DNA of 28,114 nt, taken from NCBI GenBank assembly GCA_036399695.1, contig DASWMP010000199.1:1-28114 (forward strand), read 5' to 3'. This document shows, piece after piece, positions 1 through 9,850 of the stretch. The notes below the pieces were generated by a model. It was given only the letters and a program-made list of their open reading frames with translations. It was not told the origin of the DNA and did no database searches. This DNA is from DASVEE01 sp036399695 (GTDB taxonomy: Bacteria > Acidobacteriota > Thermoanaerobaculia > Gp7-AA8). Every line of letters begins with the position of its first letter. Positions within the stretch are counted from its first letter, which is position 1. Both the position numbers and the translations under genes were made by a program.

Positions 1-111
1 TGCCGTGGTTGTCGCACCGAACGCGTTCAGCCGATACGCGTGGCGCAGCGCAGCAACCAGCGCCGCCGGCCGTGCCGGCCCGCCGGAGGCCCCCCGGTCG
101 GTCTCCCCGTT

Positions 112-1422
112 CTACGGCAAGCCTGCGAGCAGTGACGCGATGCGCGCTTGCAGGTTGTCTGTGTCGATCGTCGTTGCTTTGGCTTTCTCGGCGAGCTGGC
201 GGGCGCGGGTTGGATCGTGCGGGGCGATGTGCTCCGCCACCAGATAGTTCGTCCAGCCCTGCATCCAGCGGGGGAGCGGGCGTGATTCCGCGAGGAGCTG
301 TTCGAGGAGTTGCAGGGCTTCGGCTGCGCCGGCGCCGTTGAGGCGGAACGTGGGGCGGACGTGGCCGGCGGCCAGGGCGACGTTGAAGCGCAGCTCGAGA
401 TCGTCCGGGAAGCGGGCCAGGAGACGGCGGCCGGCTGCGGCGTCTTCATAGAGGCGGAGGCGGTCGTCGTCGCTGACCTCGATGGGTTGCGGGCCGCCGA
501 GGTGGGCTTCGAGGAAGGCGCGGGCAATCGGGTAGAGGAGGATGTTCGACGCGCCGCGTTGCGGGGCCGTGAGGCCGTCCGTGTTCGCCAGCAGCACCAG
601 CGTCAGGCGCTGCTCCGGGACCTTCACCAGGAGGCCGGAGAAGGCATCGGGCCACCAGCTCGGATGCCACACCACGCGCTGCCCGGCGATCGTCTGCGTG
701 TACCAGCCGAGGCCGTAGGGGAAGCCAGGCTGCGACGGTGTGAAGGCCTCGTTCAGGCGGTGCGGTGGCAGCAGGCGTCCTTCATCGAGGGCGATGCTGT
801 ACTTCGCCAGGTCGACGACCGTCGAGGAGAGGCCGGACGACGAGTGCAGGTCGAGTGGCGGCAGCTTCGACGGGACGGCGTTGCCGCTTTCGTCGATGCG
901 GAACGGCTGCGCCAGCCCGCCGGTCTCGCCGCCGATCGTGCGCGTCAGGCCGGCTTTGTCGATGACCTTCGTCCGCAGAAGCGCGGCGAAGCTTTCCTTC
1001 GTCACCGCTTCCACGACGTTGTCCAGCCAGTTGAAGCGGGAGCTGTAGGCGAACCGCGTTCCGGGCTCGCCGCCGGACGTGTGCGACAGCACGTGGCGGA
1101 TATGGATGCGGGGATTGACCTCCCAGTCGACGAGCTTCGCCACGTCCGCTTCGAGCTCGAGCCGCCCTTCCTCGGCGAGCTGCAGCATCAGCGTGGAGGT
1201 GAACGTCTTCGTGATCGACCCGATCGGATACAGCGTATCGGCCGTCCCGCTGCCGAACCCCTTCGCCAGCACGATCTTCCCGTCGCGGACTACCGCCACG
1301 GAGAGCGACGGGATCTTCAACGCCACCCGCTGGGCCTCGACCGTCTGCTCGAACGGCACGAGCGACGGCGCATGGGCACAGGAGACGGCAAGGAGCAGCG
1401 ACGCAACCAGCAGGGCCTTCAT
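112..1422 (-). CDS. Secreted serine hydrolase of the beta-lactamase / penicillin-binding-protein-like family
   Basis: A 436-residue protein of the class C beta-lactamase fold, exported and probably acting in the periplasm. The N-terminus is a signal peptide (residues 1-18, ending SCAHA). The Cys could be lipidated, but AVSC is a poor lipobox. The catalytic SxxK is seen as SITK (S69, K72), followed by the HTSG loop (residues 114-117). The second motif is YSS (126-128) where YxN is usual, and I see no clear KTG; a WHPSWWP stretch lies near its expected place. This resembles the esterase/peptidase-like members more than true beta-lactamases, so the substrate is unknown. The C-terminal ~130 residues after the catalytic domain are helical-looking and may be TPR-like. 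The gene is divergent from the pst block, with the tandem array between. Family confident, substrate not. Confidence 0.85.
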   Translation of the reverse strand: MKALLVASLLLAVSCAHAPSLVPFEQTVEAQRVALKIPSLSVAVVRDGKIVLAKGFGSGTADTLYPIGSITKTFTSTLMLQLAEEGRLELEADVAKLVDWEVNPRIHIRHVLSHTSGGEPGTRFAYSSRFNWLDNVVEAVTKESFAALLRTKVIDKAGLTRTIGGETGGLAQPFRIDESGNAVPSKLPPLDLHSSSGLSSTVVDLAKYSIALDEGRLLPPHRLNEAFTPSQPGFPYGLGWYTQTIAGQRVVWHPSWWPDAFSGLLVKVPEQRLTLVLLANTDGLTAPQRGASNILLYPIARAFLEAHLGGPQPIEVSDDDRLRLYEDAAAGRRLLARFPDDLELRFNVALAAGHVRPTFRLNGAGAAEALQLLEQLLAESRPLPRWMQGWTNYLVAEHIAPHDPTRARQLAEKAKATTIDTDNLQARIASLLAGLP

Positions 1423-1507
1423 AACCAGCCATACCGCCGCTCACGCCCCGAGGTTCATTCCCAGTATGGAGTGCGGCGGCGACGCCGGGTGGACGACCGC
1501 GGTCAAA

Positions 1508-2150
1508 TTGAGGTCCGGCGATGTCGGTTTGAGGTCCCGCGATCATCGAGTTGAGGTTTGGCGATGTCGGTTTGAGGTTCGGCGATGTCAAATTGAGGTC
1601 CGGCGATCATCAAATTGAGGTCCGGCGATGTCGGTTTGAGGTCCCGCGATCATCGAGTTGAGGTTTGGCGATGTCGGTTTGAGGTTCGGCGATATCAAAT
1701 CGAGGTCCGGCGATCATCGAGTTGAGGTCCCGCGATGTCGATTTGAGGTCCGGCGATCATCGAGTTGAGGTTTGGCGATGTCGATTTGAGGTCCCGCGAT
1801 CATCAAGTTGAGGTCCCGCGATGTCGATTTGAGGTCCCGCGATCATCAAGTTGAGGTTCGGCGATTTCGATTTGAGGTCTCGCGATCATTAAGTTGAGGT
1901 TCGGCGATGTCGATTTGAGGTCCGGCGATCATCAAGTTGAGGTTCGGCGATGTCGATTTGAGGTCCCGCGATCATCAAGTTGAGGTCCGGCGATTTCGAT
2001 TTGAGGTCCGCGATCATCAAGTTGAGGTTTGGCGATGTCGACTTGAGTTCCGGCGATTTCAACTTGAGGTCTGGCGATGTCAACTTGATTGTCCGCCGAT
2101 ATCGATTTGAGATCCGGGACCTCGATTTGAGGTCCAGCGACCTCAAATCA
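1508..2150. repeat. Tandem array of ~30 units of 21/22 bases upstream of pstS
   Basis: Imperfect units of the form TTGAGGTYYSGCGA followed alternately by TGTCGRT (21-base unit) or TCATCRAG (22-base unit), so the higher-order period is about 43 bases. I count about 30 units by eye. Each 21-base unit divides into three 7-base blocks (TTGAGGT, YYSGCGA, TGTCGRT). Units decay toward the pstS side (from about 2040), and the last forms an inverted pair. The array fills most of the 893-base gap between the divergent hydrolase and pstS. Open frames run through it, but they are products of the repeat and not genes. Its function is unknown; a protein-binding array is possible because 21-22 bases is two DNA turns. 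Confidence 0.95.
2125..2148. repeat. Perfect hairpin closing the tandem array
   Basis: ATTTGAGGTC, a CAGC loop and GACCTCAAAT form a perfect 10-base-pair stem. It is made of the last array unit and an inverted copy of its first ten bases. No T-run follows, so it does not look like a terminator. Confidence 0.85.
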
Positions 2151-2197
2151 CGTGACCGCCGCTCCGAGCCGTCAGCGAAGGGGACGATAGGACCCCA

Positions 2198-2248
2198 CGG
2201 ACAACGGACAACGAACAACGAGCAACCATCACCCAACAACGCCTCCAC
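2198..2248. repeat. Half heptamer element (NNNNAAC arm only)
   Basis: Successive 7-base words CGGACAA, CGGACAA, CGAACAA, CGAGCAA, CCATCAC and CCAACAA lie between the tandem array and pstS. They match the right arm of the inverted heptamer elements elsewhere in the window. No matching GTTNNNN arm is seen nearby on the left, so this copy looks truncated, or its left part was replaced by the array. Confidence 0.7.
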
Positions 2249-2315
2249 CCTCCCTTCACGCCGAATTTACCTCCCCTTCCTCTGGCATCCACGTGCGCGG
2301 CCGATTATCTCGGGC

Positions 2316-3251
2316 ATGACTCTTCAGAAGCACATGGCCAGAGTTGTATCGATCCTCCTGACCGCCGGCCTCATCGCCTGTGGCGGCAGTGAGCGGACGC
2401 AGCAGAACACGGCTCCCGCGGGCGATGACGCGGGGAGCGGCAATCGGAAGGCGATCACGATCAAGGGCTCGGACACGATGGTCATCCTCGGGCAGCGTTT
2501 TGCCGAGGAGTACATGCGGAGGAATGCCGGCGTCGTGGTGCAGGTGAATGGTGGAGGGAGCGGGACCGGGATCGCGGCGCTGATCAACGGCACCGTCGAC
2601 CTCGCGCAGTCGTCGCGTCCGATGAAAGAGAAAGAAACGCAGGACGTGCAGACGCGCCGCAAGGCGCAGCTCACCGAGACACCCGTGGCGCTCGACGCCC
2701 TGGCGGTCTTCGTCCATGGCAACAACAGCGTCAAAGAGCTGAGCCTCCGGCAACTCGCCGACATCTACACCGGCAGGATCACGAACTGGAGCCAGGCCGG
2801 CGGCACGAATGCGCCGGTCGTCCTGTACGGACGCGAGAACAGCTCCGGCACCTACGAGTACTTTAAAGAACATGTCCTGAGCAAAGCCGACTTTGCGCCG
2901 CGCGTGCAGACCCTGGCCGGGACGGCCGCGGTCATCAACGCCGTCTCGAAGGACGCGAACGGCATCGGCTACGGCGGCATCGCTTACGCGCAGGGCGTTC
3001 GCGCCATCGCCGTGAAGAAGGACGCCGCCACTCCGGGTGTCCAGCCGAACGAGGCGTCGGTGGCGAACGGTACGTACCCGATCAGCCGCAAGCTCTACTT
3101 CTACTGGGTCTCCACCGCGAGCGCCGACACGCGGCAGTTCGTGCAGTGGGCGATCTCGCCCGAAGGGCAGGCGCTCGTGAAGAACGTCGGCTACTTCCCT
3201 CTGTCCGATGCGCCCACGCCCGATGCGCCGCCGGCGGCGGCCCCGCAATGA
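2316..3251 (+). CDS. pstS: Phosphate ABC transporter substrate-binding lipoprotein PstS
   Basis: Periplasmic phosphate-binding protein of 311 residues feeding the PstCAB importer. The signal peptide ends in a lipobox LIAC, so it is probably lipidated and membrane-anchored. The binding-protein domain starts at the KGSDTM motif. NGGGSGTG and the later RENSSGTYEYF stretch are characteristic of the PBP-like family that includes PstS and bind the phosphate oxygens. The start chosen is ATG 2316; an in-frame ATG at 2334 gives a shorter, equally plausible signal peptide, and neither has a strong Shine-Dalgarno site. The open frame continues upstream into the tandem array, but that part is not credible as protein. 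It overlaps pstC by an ATGA junction, so the two are translationally coupled. A tail rich in Pro and Ala ends the protein. Confidence 0.93.
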   Translation: MTLQKHMARVVSILLTAGLIACGGSERTQQNTAPAGDDAGSGNRKAITIKGSDTMVILGQRFAEEYMRRNAGVVVQVNGGGSGTGIAALINGTVDLAQSSRPMKEKETQDVQTRRKAQLTETPVALDALAVFVHGNNSVKELSLRQLADIYTGRITNWSQAGGTNAPVVLYGRENSSGTYEYFKEHVLSKADFAPRVQTLAGTAAVINAVSKDANGIGYGGIAYAQGVRAIAVKKDAATPGVQPNEASVANGTYPISRKLYFYWVSTASADTRQFVQWAISPEGQALVKNVGYFPLSDAPTPDAPPAAAPQ

Positions 3252-4216
3252 ACGAGCGTCTCGACCTCAGTCGCGGCGAGCGGGGGCGGGTCGTCCGCGA
3301 CGCGCTGATGACCGGCATCTTCACGGGAGCCGGATGGGTGGCGATCGTCTTCATCGCCCTCATCTTTCTCTTCACCTTCCGGGAAGCGCTGCCGATCTTC
3401 ACCGATGCCGCCACCGCGGCGGAAGCGAACCTCGGGAAGTTCTTCGCCGAGCCGCAGCCGGCCGCGACGCTGGAGCAGAAGTTCATCTGGCAGCCGGTGG
3501 GCGAGGAGCCGAAGTTCTCGTTCATCCCCCTGCTCTTCGGCACGCTCAAAGCGACGTTCGTCGGGCTGCTCTTCGCCTGTCCGGTGGGCGTGGCCGCGGC
3601 GCTGTTCTCCTCGGAGTTCGCGCCGCCGAAGCTCCGCGAGATCGTCAAGCCGGTCATCGAGCTCCTGGCCGGCATCCCCTCGGTCGTGCTCGGATTTTTC
3701 GCGCTGATGGTGCTGGCTACCTGGCTGCAGAACACGTTCGGCTTCACCTATCGGCTGAACGCCTGGAATGCCGGGCTCGCGCTCGGGATCGCACTGCTGC
3801 CGGTCGTCTTCACGATCAGTGAGGACGGACTGTCGTCGGTGCCGCGGCACTACCGCGAAGCGTCGCTGGCCATCGGCGCCACGAAGTTCCAGACGGCCTG
3901 GAAGGTCGTCCTGCCGGCGGCGCTGCCGGCCGTCTTCGCCAGCTTCGTGCTCGCCTTCGGCCGCGCCATCGGCGAGACGATGATCCTGCTGATGGCGGGC
4001 GGCAACGCGGCCATCACGTCGTTCAGCCTCAACGATCCGCTGCGCACGCTCTCGGCGACGATCGCCGCGGAGCTGGGCGAAGTCGTCTTCGGCGATCCGC
4101 ACTACTCCGCGCTCTTCTTCATGGGGACGCTGCTCTTCGTCATCACCTTCGTCAGCAACAGCTTCGGCCAGTGGGTCATCGCCCGGATGCAGCGCCGGAT
4201 GCAGGGAGCCGGGTGA
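3248..4216 (+). CDS. pstC: Phosphate ABC transporter permease PstC
   Basis: Inner-membrane permease of 322 residues, one half of the PstCA channel for phosphate import. One membrane segment lies near the N-terminus (WVAIVFIALIFLF). A periplasmic stretch follows, then the core of about five helices. The ABC permease coupling loop is seen as EASLAIGATKFQTAWKVVLP, the EAA motif that contacts PstB. The start ATG 3248 overlaps the pstS stop by four bases. The stop overlaps the pstA start in the same way (TGATG at 4214-4218). Length and topology are normal for the family. Confidence 0.93.
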   Translation: MNERLDLSRGERGRVVRDALMTGIFTGAGWVAIVFIALIFLFTFREALPIFTDAATAAEANLGKFFAEPQPAATLEQKFIWQPVGEEPKFSFIPLLFGTLKATFVGLLFACPVGVAAALFSSEFAPPKLREIVKPVIELLAGIPSVVLGFFALMVLATWLQNTFGFTYRLNAWNAGLALGIALLPVVFTISEDGLSSVPRHYREASLAIGATKFQTAWKVVLPAALPAVFASFVLAFGRAIGETMILLMAGGNAAITSFSLNDPLRTLSATIAAELGEVVFGDPHYSALFFMGTLLFVITFVSNSFGQWVIARMQRRMQGAG

Positions 4217-5253
4217 TGGCGGCCGCACCGTTCAGCGACGGCCTGACGTCGAGCCGCCGCCGCGGCCGCCGCGGCATCCTCGATTCGCTGGCCATCGGCG
4301 TGCTGGCGCTGAGCGTCGTCGTCATCCTCGGTCTTCTGCTGCTGATTCTCGGCGACGTCGTCTACCACGGCATCGGCCACATCTCCTGGGAGTTCATCAC
4401 GCAGTCACCGCAGGAAGGGCTCACGGCCGGCGGCATCTATCCGGCGATCGTCGGGACGACGCTGCTCGTGCTGCTGATGACCGTGGCGGCGGTGCCGCTC
4501 GGCGTCGCCACGGCCGTCTACCTGCACGAATACACGCCTGTCGAAACGCCGCGGCAGGCGTGGGCGCGGTTCAAGTCGTCGAAGGGGCGCCCGGACCGGC
4601 CGAAGCTGCTGACCACGTTCCTCCTCGCGCTGCTGGCGACGGTCACGCGCAGCGCCGTCGCAAACCTGGCGGGCGTGCCGTCGATCGTCTTCGGCCTCTT
4701 CGGGCTCGGCTTCTTCATCCAGTTCGTCGGCCGCGGGATGGACCGCGCTTTCTCGGAGCCGGGCGAGATCGCCTGGGGGCAGGGGAACATCCTCTGGGCG
4801 GCCATGACGCTGGCCCTCCTGACGCTGCCGACCGTGATCGTGGCGACGGAAGAAGCGCTGCGCACGGTGCCGAAGGATCTGCGCGCGGCGTCGATCGCGC
4901 TCGGTGCGACGCGCTGGGAAACGATCCGCCGCATCGTGCTGCCGGGTGCGCTGCCGGGCATCATGACGGGGGCGATCCTCGGCATCTCGCGCGGGGCCGG
5001 CGAAGTGGCGCCGATCCTCTTCACCGGCGCGGCCTATTACCTGCCGTATCTCCCGGATGCGCTGACCAGCCAGTTCATGCACCTCGGCTATCACGTGCTG
5101 ATCCTGTCGACGCAGAGCCCCGACGTGGAAGCGACGAAGCCGGTGCTGTACGGCACGGTCTTCGTCCTCCTCGTGCTCACCTTTCTTCTCAACCTCGCGG
5201 GGGTGCTGATTCGCGCCCGCACGCGCTCGAAACTCCGTGCCGGAGGGTCCTGA
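4216..5253 (+). CDS. pstA: Phosphate ABC transporter permease PstA
   Basis: Second permease of the phosphate importer, 345 residues. It has an N-terminal membrane helix (IGVLALSVVVILGLLLLIL), the characteristic SPQEGLTAGGIYPAIVGT region, and further helices around the coupling loop ASIALGATRWETIRRIVLP (EAA motif). An extra hydrophilic insertion (about residues 110-135, rich in Arg and Lys) lies between the second and third helices and is longer than in E. coli PstA. The start ATG overlaps the pstC stop by one base. The family is clear; only the insertion is notable. Confidence 0.92.
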   Translation: MAAAPFSDGLTSSRRRGRRGILDSLAIGVLALSVVVILGLLLLILGDVVYHGIGHISWEFITQSPQEGLTAGGIYPAIVGTTLLVLLMTVAAVPLGVATAVYLHEYTPVETPRQAWARFKSSKGRPDRPKLLTTFLLALLATVTRSAVANLAGVPSIVFGLFGLGFFIQFVGRGMDRAFSEPGEIAWGQGNILWAAMTLALLTLPTVIVATEEALRTVPKDLRAASIALGATRWETIRRIVLPGALPGIMTGAILGISRGAGEVAPILFTGAAYYLPYLPDALTSQFMHLGYHVLILSTQSPDVEATKPVLYGTVFVLLVLTFLLNLAGVLIRARTRSKLRAGGS

Positions 5254-5255
5254 CC

Positions 5256-6086
<831 letters not shown>

Positions 6087-6087
6087 G

Positions 6088-6106
6088 GGCGCGCGCGGCG
6101 CGCGCC
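6088..6106. other. Perfect GC hairpin directly after pstB
   Basis: GGCGCGCGC, one G and GCGCGCGCC form a perfect palindrome starting two bases after the pstB stop. The first T-run (TTTTT) comes about 15 bases later inside the heptamer element, so this is not a standard intrinsic terminator. It could block 3' exonuclease decay of the pstSCAB message or slow polymerase before phoU. Confidence 0.6.
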
Positions 6107-6119
6107 CCCCGCCCGGCCA

Positions 6120-6300
6120 GTTTTTGGTTTTTGGTTTTTGGTTGTTGGTGCTTCGCTTCACGACGTTCCCCTCGCAATGCGCAGCACCAACAACCAACAA
6201 CCAAAAGCCAACAACCAACAACCAACAACCAACAACCAACAACTCCGCCCCACGCAGCAACACCCCCCAGCGCACCACACGGACAACCAACAACGGACAA
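6120..6300. repeat. Inverted heptamer element between pstB and phoU
   Basis: The left arm is three TTTTTGG words then TTGTTGG. The loop is about 40 bases. The right arm has eight or so CCAACAA-type words (one CCAAAAG variant). The inner part GGTTGTTGGTGCT pairs perfectly with AGCACCAACAACC. The right arm is longer than the left. After it come CGGACAA-type words up to 6300, as if a second element had joined. It occupies nearly the whole pstB-phoU gap; no other gene fits. Confidence 0.9.
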
Positions 6301-6318
6301 CGGACCACGATTAACAAA

Positions 6319-6964
6319 ATGCGCCACTTCGACAGAGACATCGAACTACTCAAAGAATCACTGCTCCGGATGGGGGCGATGGTCGAGGACTCGATCAACG
6401 AATCCATCCGGGCGCTGCTCGAGCGCGACATGGCGGTCGCGGAGCGGGTCATCGCTTCTGACGACGCCATCGACCAGATGGAGCTGGACATCGACGCGCA
6501 GACGGTTTCGCTGATCGCCAAGATGCAGCCGGCGGCGGTCGACCTGCGCTTCGTCACCACGGCCATGAAGATCACGCCGGAGCTGGAGCGGATTGCCGAC
6601 CTGGCCGTCGACGTCTGCGAGCGTGCCATCGAGCTGAATCGCGAGCCGCCGCTCAAGCCGCTGCTCGACATCCCCCGCCTCGCACGGATCACGCAGGACA
6701 TGGTGCGCCAGTCGCTCGACGCCTTCGTCCGCCGCGACGTGGTGCTGGCCCGCGAAGTAATCCTGCGCGACGACGACGTGGACCTGCTCACCGAGCAGTC
6801 GTTCCGGGCGCTGCTCACCTACATGCTCGAGGACTCACGCAACATCTCCCGGGCCATCCGTTTGACCTTCATCGGCAAGTACTTCGAGCGGATGGCCGAC
6901 TCGGCAACGAACATCTGCGAGATGGTCGTTTACCTGGTCGAGGGTAAAGTAATCAAGCACAGTA

Positions 6965-6978
<14 letters not shown>
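6319..6978 (+). CDS. phoU: Phosphate signalling regulator PhoU
   Basis: Cytoplasmic protein of 219 residues linking the Pst transporter to the PhoR/PhoB pair; in known systems it represses the Pho response when phosphate is plentiful. It has two three-helix PhoU repeats, each with the metal-binding E(R)xxD pattern: ERIADLAVDVCE in the first and ERMADSATNICE in the second. Start ATG 6319 gives the expected N-terminus (MRHFDRDIELLKE). The frame is open further upstream, but only across the heptamer element. No strong ribosome site is visible because the element runs almost to the start. It overlaps phoB by 14 bases, so the two are translationally coupled. Confidence 0.93.
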
Positions 6979-7654
<676 letters not shown>

Positions 7655-7702
7655 TGGTCATTGGTCAGCCGTCGGTGGTCGGTTGCTGTTGTTGGGAGAC
7701 GC

Positions 7703-7827
7703 GGTTTTTGGTTTGTGGTTTTTGGTTGTTGGTTTTTGGTGGGGGACCGGTAACCTGAGTGCGCGATCACCACTCACGATCAAACGACGAACCCAAAACC
7801 AAAAACCAAAAACTAAAAACCAAAACT
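7703..7827. repeat. Inverted heptamer element between phoB and phoR
   Basis: Left arm words are GTTTTTG, GTTTGTG, GTTTTTG, GTTGTTG, GTTTTTG and GTG (7703-7740). After a ~50-base loop the right arm reads CCAAAAC, CAAAAAC, CAAAAAC, TAAAAAC, CAAAAC (about 7793-7827). It fills most of the 209-base phoB-phoR gap. Looser GTTGxxx words precede it (7655-7700). Confidence 0.88.
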
Positions 7828-7863
7828 CGCCCAACTAACCACCGGCCACGCCCCACCACGCCC

Positions 7864-9195
7864 ATGCACCCCCTCCGCGTCCTCCTGATCGTTTCCCTCG
7901 GCATTGCGGCCGCGGTGGCGTGGGCATTTGGGGCGTTGCTGGTGCGGGTTGGGCTGAGCTCGGGACCGGTCATCGTGTTGGCGGGCGTCGTGTTCGTCGC
8001 CTTCATGGTGCCTTGGGGTGGGGTGGGGTGGTGGGCGTTGCGGCGGGCTCGGGATCTGGATGAGCTGATCGACCGGACGCGGCGCGTGGCGGCGGGGGCT
8101 TACGAGCGCGCCATCGGGGACCGCACGTATCACGGCGAGCTCGATGAGCTGGGGCGCGCGGCCGAGGAGATGCGGGGGCTGATCGTGCGTCAGCGGGCGC
8201 TCTATACGGAGCATCGCGCGGCCATGGCGCAGATCGTCGCGTCGCTTGGTGAAGGCGTCATGGCCGTCAACGGGCAGGGGCACGTCGTCGTGGCGAACGA
8301 GCGCTTCGCCGAGATGTTCGAGAGCCACGGCAGCGTCGTCGGGCAGACGGTCGTCGAGGCCGTGCGCAAGCAGTCCATCGTGGCCGCCGTCGACCGGGCA
8401 CTGCATGGGATGCCTTCGTCCGAGCGGGTGACGATCGGCGACCGCATCGTCGACGTGCGCGTCGTGCCGGTCAGCGGCTCCGCCGAGATCGCGGCCGTGA
8501 CACTCTTCATCGACATCACCCCCATCGAGCGGCTGCAGCGCATCCGGAAGGAGTTTCTCGACGACTTCTCCCACGAGGTGCGCACGCCGCTGGCCGGACT
8601 GCGCTCCGCCACCGAGACCCTCGATCAGGGCGGGCTGACGACCGATCACGAACAGCAGTTGCGGAACGTGATGCTGCGCCAGCTCACACGCATCGAGCGG
8701 CTCGTGCAGGACCTGGCGGAGCTGAACCGTATCGAGTCCGGAGAGCTCGTCCTGCAGCCTCGTCCCCTCCATCTGAGGGAAGTGCTGACAGAGCTGTGCG
8801 AGGACTTTGGCGAGCTCTCGTTCGTCATCGACGGCGGGGATCCGGTGGCGAACGCCGATCCCACGCGCATCCAGCAGGTCTTCACGAACCTGCTGGATAA
8901 CGCCCTCAAGCACGGCGGCAAAGGAAACGTGCACGTCGAGCTCGCGGGCGAGGGAGCCGAGGCCATCGTGCGCATCTCCGATGAAGGGGAGGGGATTCCG
9001 GCGGCGGAGCTCGAGCGGATCTTTCACCGCTTTTACCGGGTCGACAAGAGCCGGTCGCAGAAAGTCCCGGGCGTCGGCCTCGGCCTTGCCATCACCAAAC
9101 ATCTCGTCCTTCTGCACGGTGGCAGCATCCGGGCGTACAACCGGCAGGGCGGCGGCGCGACGTTCGAAGTGCGCCTGCCTGCGGCCGTGATATAA
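7864..9195 (+). CDS. phoR: Membrane sensor histidine kinase, PhoR type
   Basis: Partner kinase of the phoB product, 443 residues. There are two membrane helices (about 5-27 and 34-58), a HAMP-like linker (60-115), a PAS domain (about 120-220), and HisKA with the H-box FSHEVRTPL and phospho-acceptor H237. The HATPase domain has the N-box NLLDNALKHG, G1 DEGEGIP and G2 GVGLGLAI. The near absence of a periplasmic loop and the cytoplasmic PAS match PhoR, which senses through Pst/PhoU rather than an external ligand. Start ATG 7864 follows a heptamer element; the frame is open upstream, but only through that repeat. DUF47 and Pit genes follow closely on the same strand. Confidence 0.92.
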   Translation: MHPLRVLLIVSLGIAAAVAWAFGALLVRVGLSSGPVIVLAGVVFVAFMVPWGGVGWWALRRARDLDELIDRTRRVAAGAYERAIGDRTYHGELDELGRAAEEMRGLIVRQRALYTEHRAAMAQIVASLGEGVMAVNGQGHVVVANERFAEMFESHGSVVGQTVVEAVRKQSIVAAVDRALHGMPSSERVTIGDRIVDVRVVPVSGSAEIAAVTLFIDITPIERLQRIRKEFLDDFSHEVRTPLAGLRSATETLDQGGLTTDHEQQLRNVMLRQLTRIERLVQDLAELNRIESGELVLQPRPLHLREVLTELCEDFGELSFVIDGGDPVANADPTRIQQVFTNLLDNALKHGGKGNVHVELAGEGAEAIVRISDEGEGIPAAELERIFHRFYRVDKSRSQKVPGVGLGLAITKHLVLLHGGSIRAYNRQGGGATFEVRLPAAVI

Positions 9196-9227
9196 ATCGC
9201 CCGCTTTCGTGAGGGGGAGCCCGAACC

Positions 9228-9848
9228 GTGTCACGATTTCGTCTGATCCCGCGTGAGGAAAAATTCTTCACCGACTTCCTGGCCATGGCCGATCAGCTTC
9301 GGGTAGGCGCACGCCTGCTCGAGGAGATGCTGGCCGTCGATCCCCCGGACCATAGCCGTGCCGAGGAGATCAAGGAAGTCGAGCACAAGTGCGACTACCT
9401 GACGCACGAGATCATCCAGCGGCTGAACAAGACCTTCGTCACTCCCATCGACCGGGAAGACATCCACTCGATGGCGAAGGCGCTGGACGACGTCATGGAC
9501 TCGATCGACGACGTCGCCACGCTCATCCCGATGTACCGGATCGACAAGCTGCGCGGCGGTACGCGCGAGCTGGCGCGTCTGATCACGCTCCAGACCGTGG
9601 AGCTGCGCGTCGCCCTCGAAGCGCTCGAAAAGCGCGAACAGGTCCTCGGGCACGTGGTGCAGATCAACGATCACGAAGCCGAGGCGGACCGCATCCACCA
9701 GCAGGCCGTCGGGGCGCTCTTCGACGAGGAGCGCGATCCGATCATGGTCATGAAGTGGAAAGAGATCTTCGACATGCTCGAAGATGCCACCGACCGTTGT
9801 GAAGACGTGGCCAACCTGCTCGAGAACATTGTGGTCAAGCACGGCTGA
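9228..9848 (+). CDS. DUF47 family PhoU-like protein, partner of the Pit transporter
   Basis: A 206-residue all-helical cytoplasmic protein of the DUF47 (TIGR00153) family, a distant PhoU relative. Such genes commonly sit directly before pit and are thought to regulate the transporter. Family motifs visible are the starting RLIPREEKFF, HKCDYLTHEI, the FVTPIDREDI stretch and the C-terminal FDMLEDATDRCEDVANLLE. Start is GTG 9228, preceded by GAGGGGGAG about 9 bases upstream; the gene follows phoR after 32 bases. Only two bases separate its stop from the transporter start, so co-translation is likely. Confidence 0.92.
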   Translation: MSRFRLIPREEKFFTDFLAMADQLRVGARLLEEMLAVDPPDHSRAEEIKEVEHKCDYLTHEIIQRLNKTFVTPIDREDIHSMAKALDDVMDSIDDVATLIPMYRIDKLRGGTRELARLITLQTVELRVALEALEKREQVLGHVVQINDHEAEADRIHQQAVGALFDEERDPIMVMKWKEIFDMLEDATDRCEDVANLLENIVVKHG

Positions 9849-9850
9849 CG

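Noticed and set aside
1..135. An open plus-strand frame from the window edge, ending at the stop at 133-135
   Set aside because: About 44 residues of Arg/Pro/Gln-rich sequence with no recognisable motif, overlapping the end of the hydrolase gene; chance openness in high-GC DNA is as likely. I see nothing assignable in 1-111.
1980..2315. In-frame extension of pstS upstream through the tandem array
   Set aside because: The amino acids simply reflect the 21-base unit, and the lipoprotein signal peptide starts at 2316 or 2334.
2150..2315. Classical Pho box before pstS
   Set aside because: I could not find two CTGTCAT-like direct repeats at 11-base spacing; the tandem array words do not match either.
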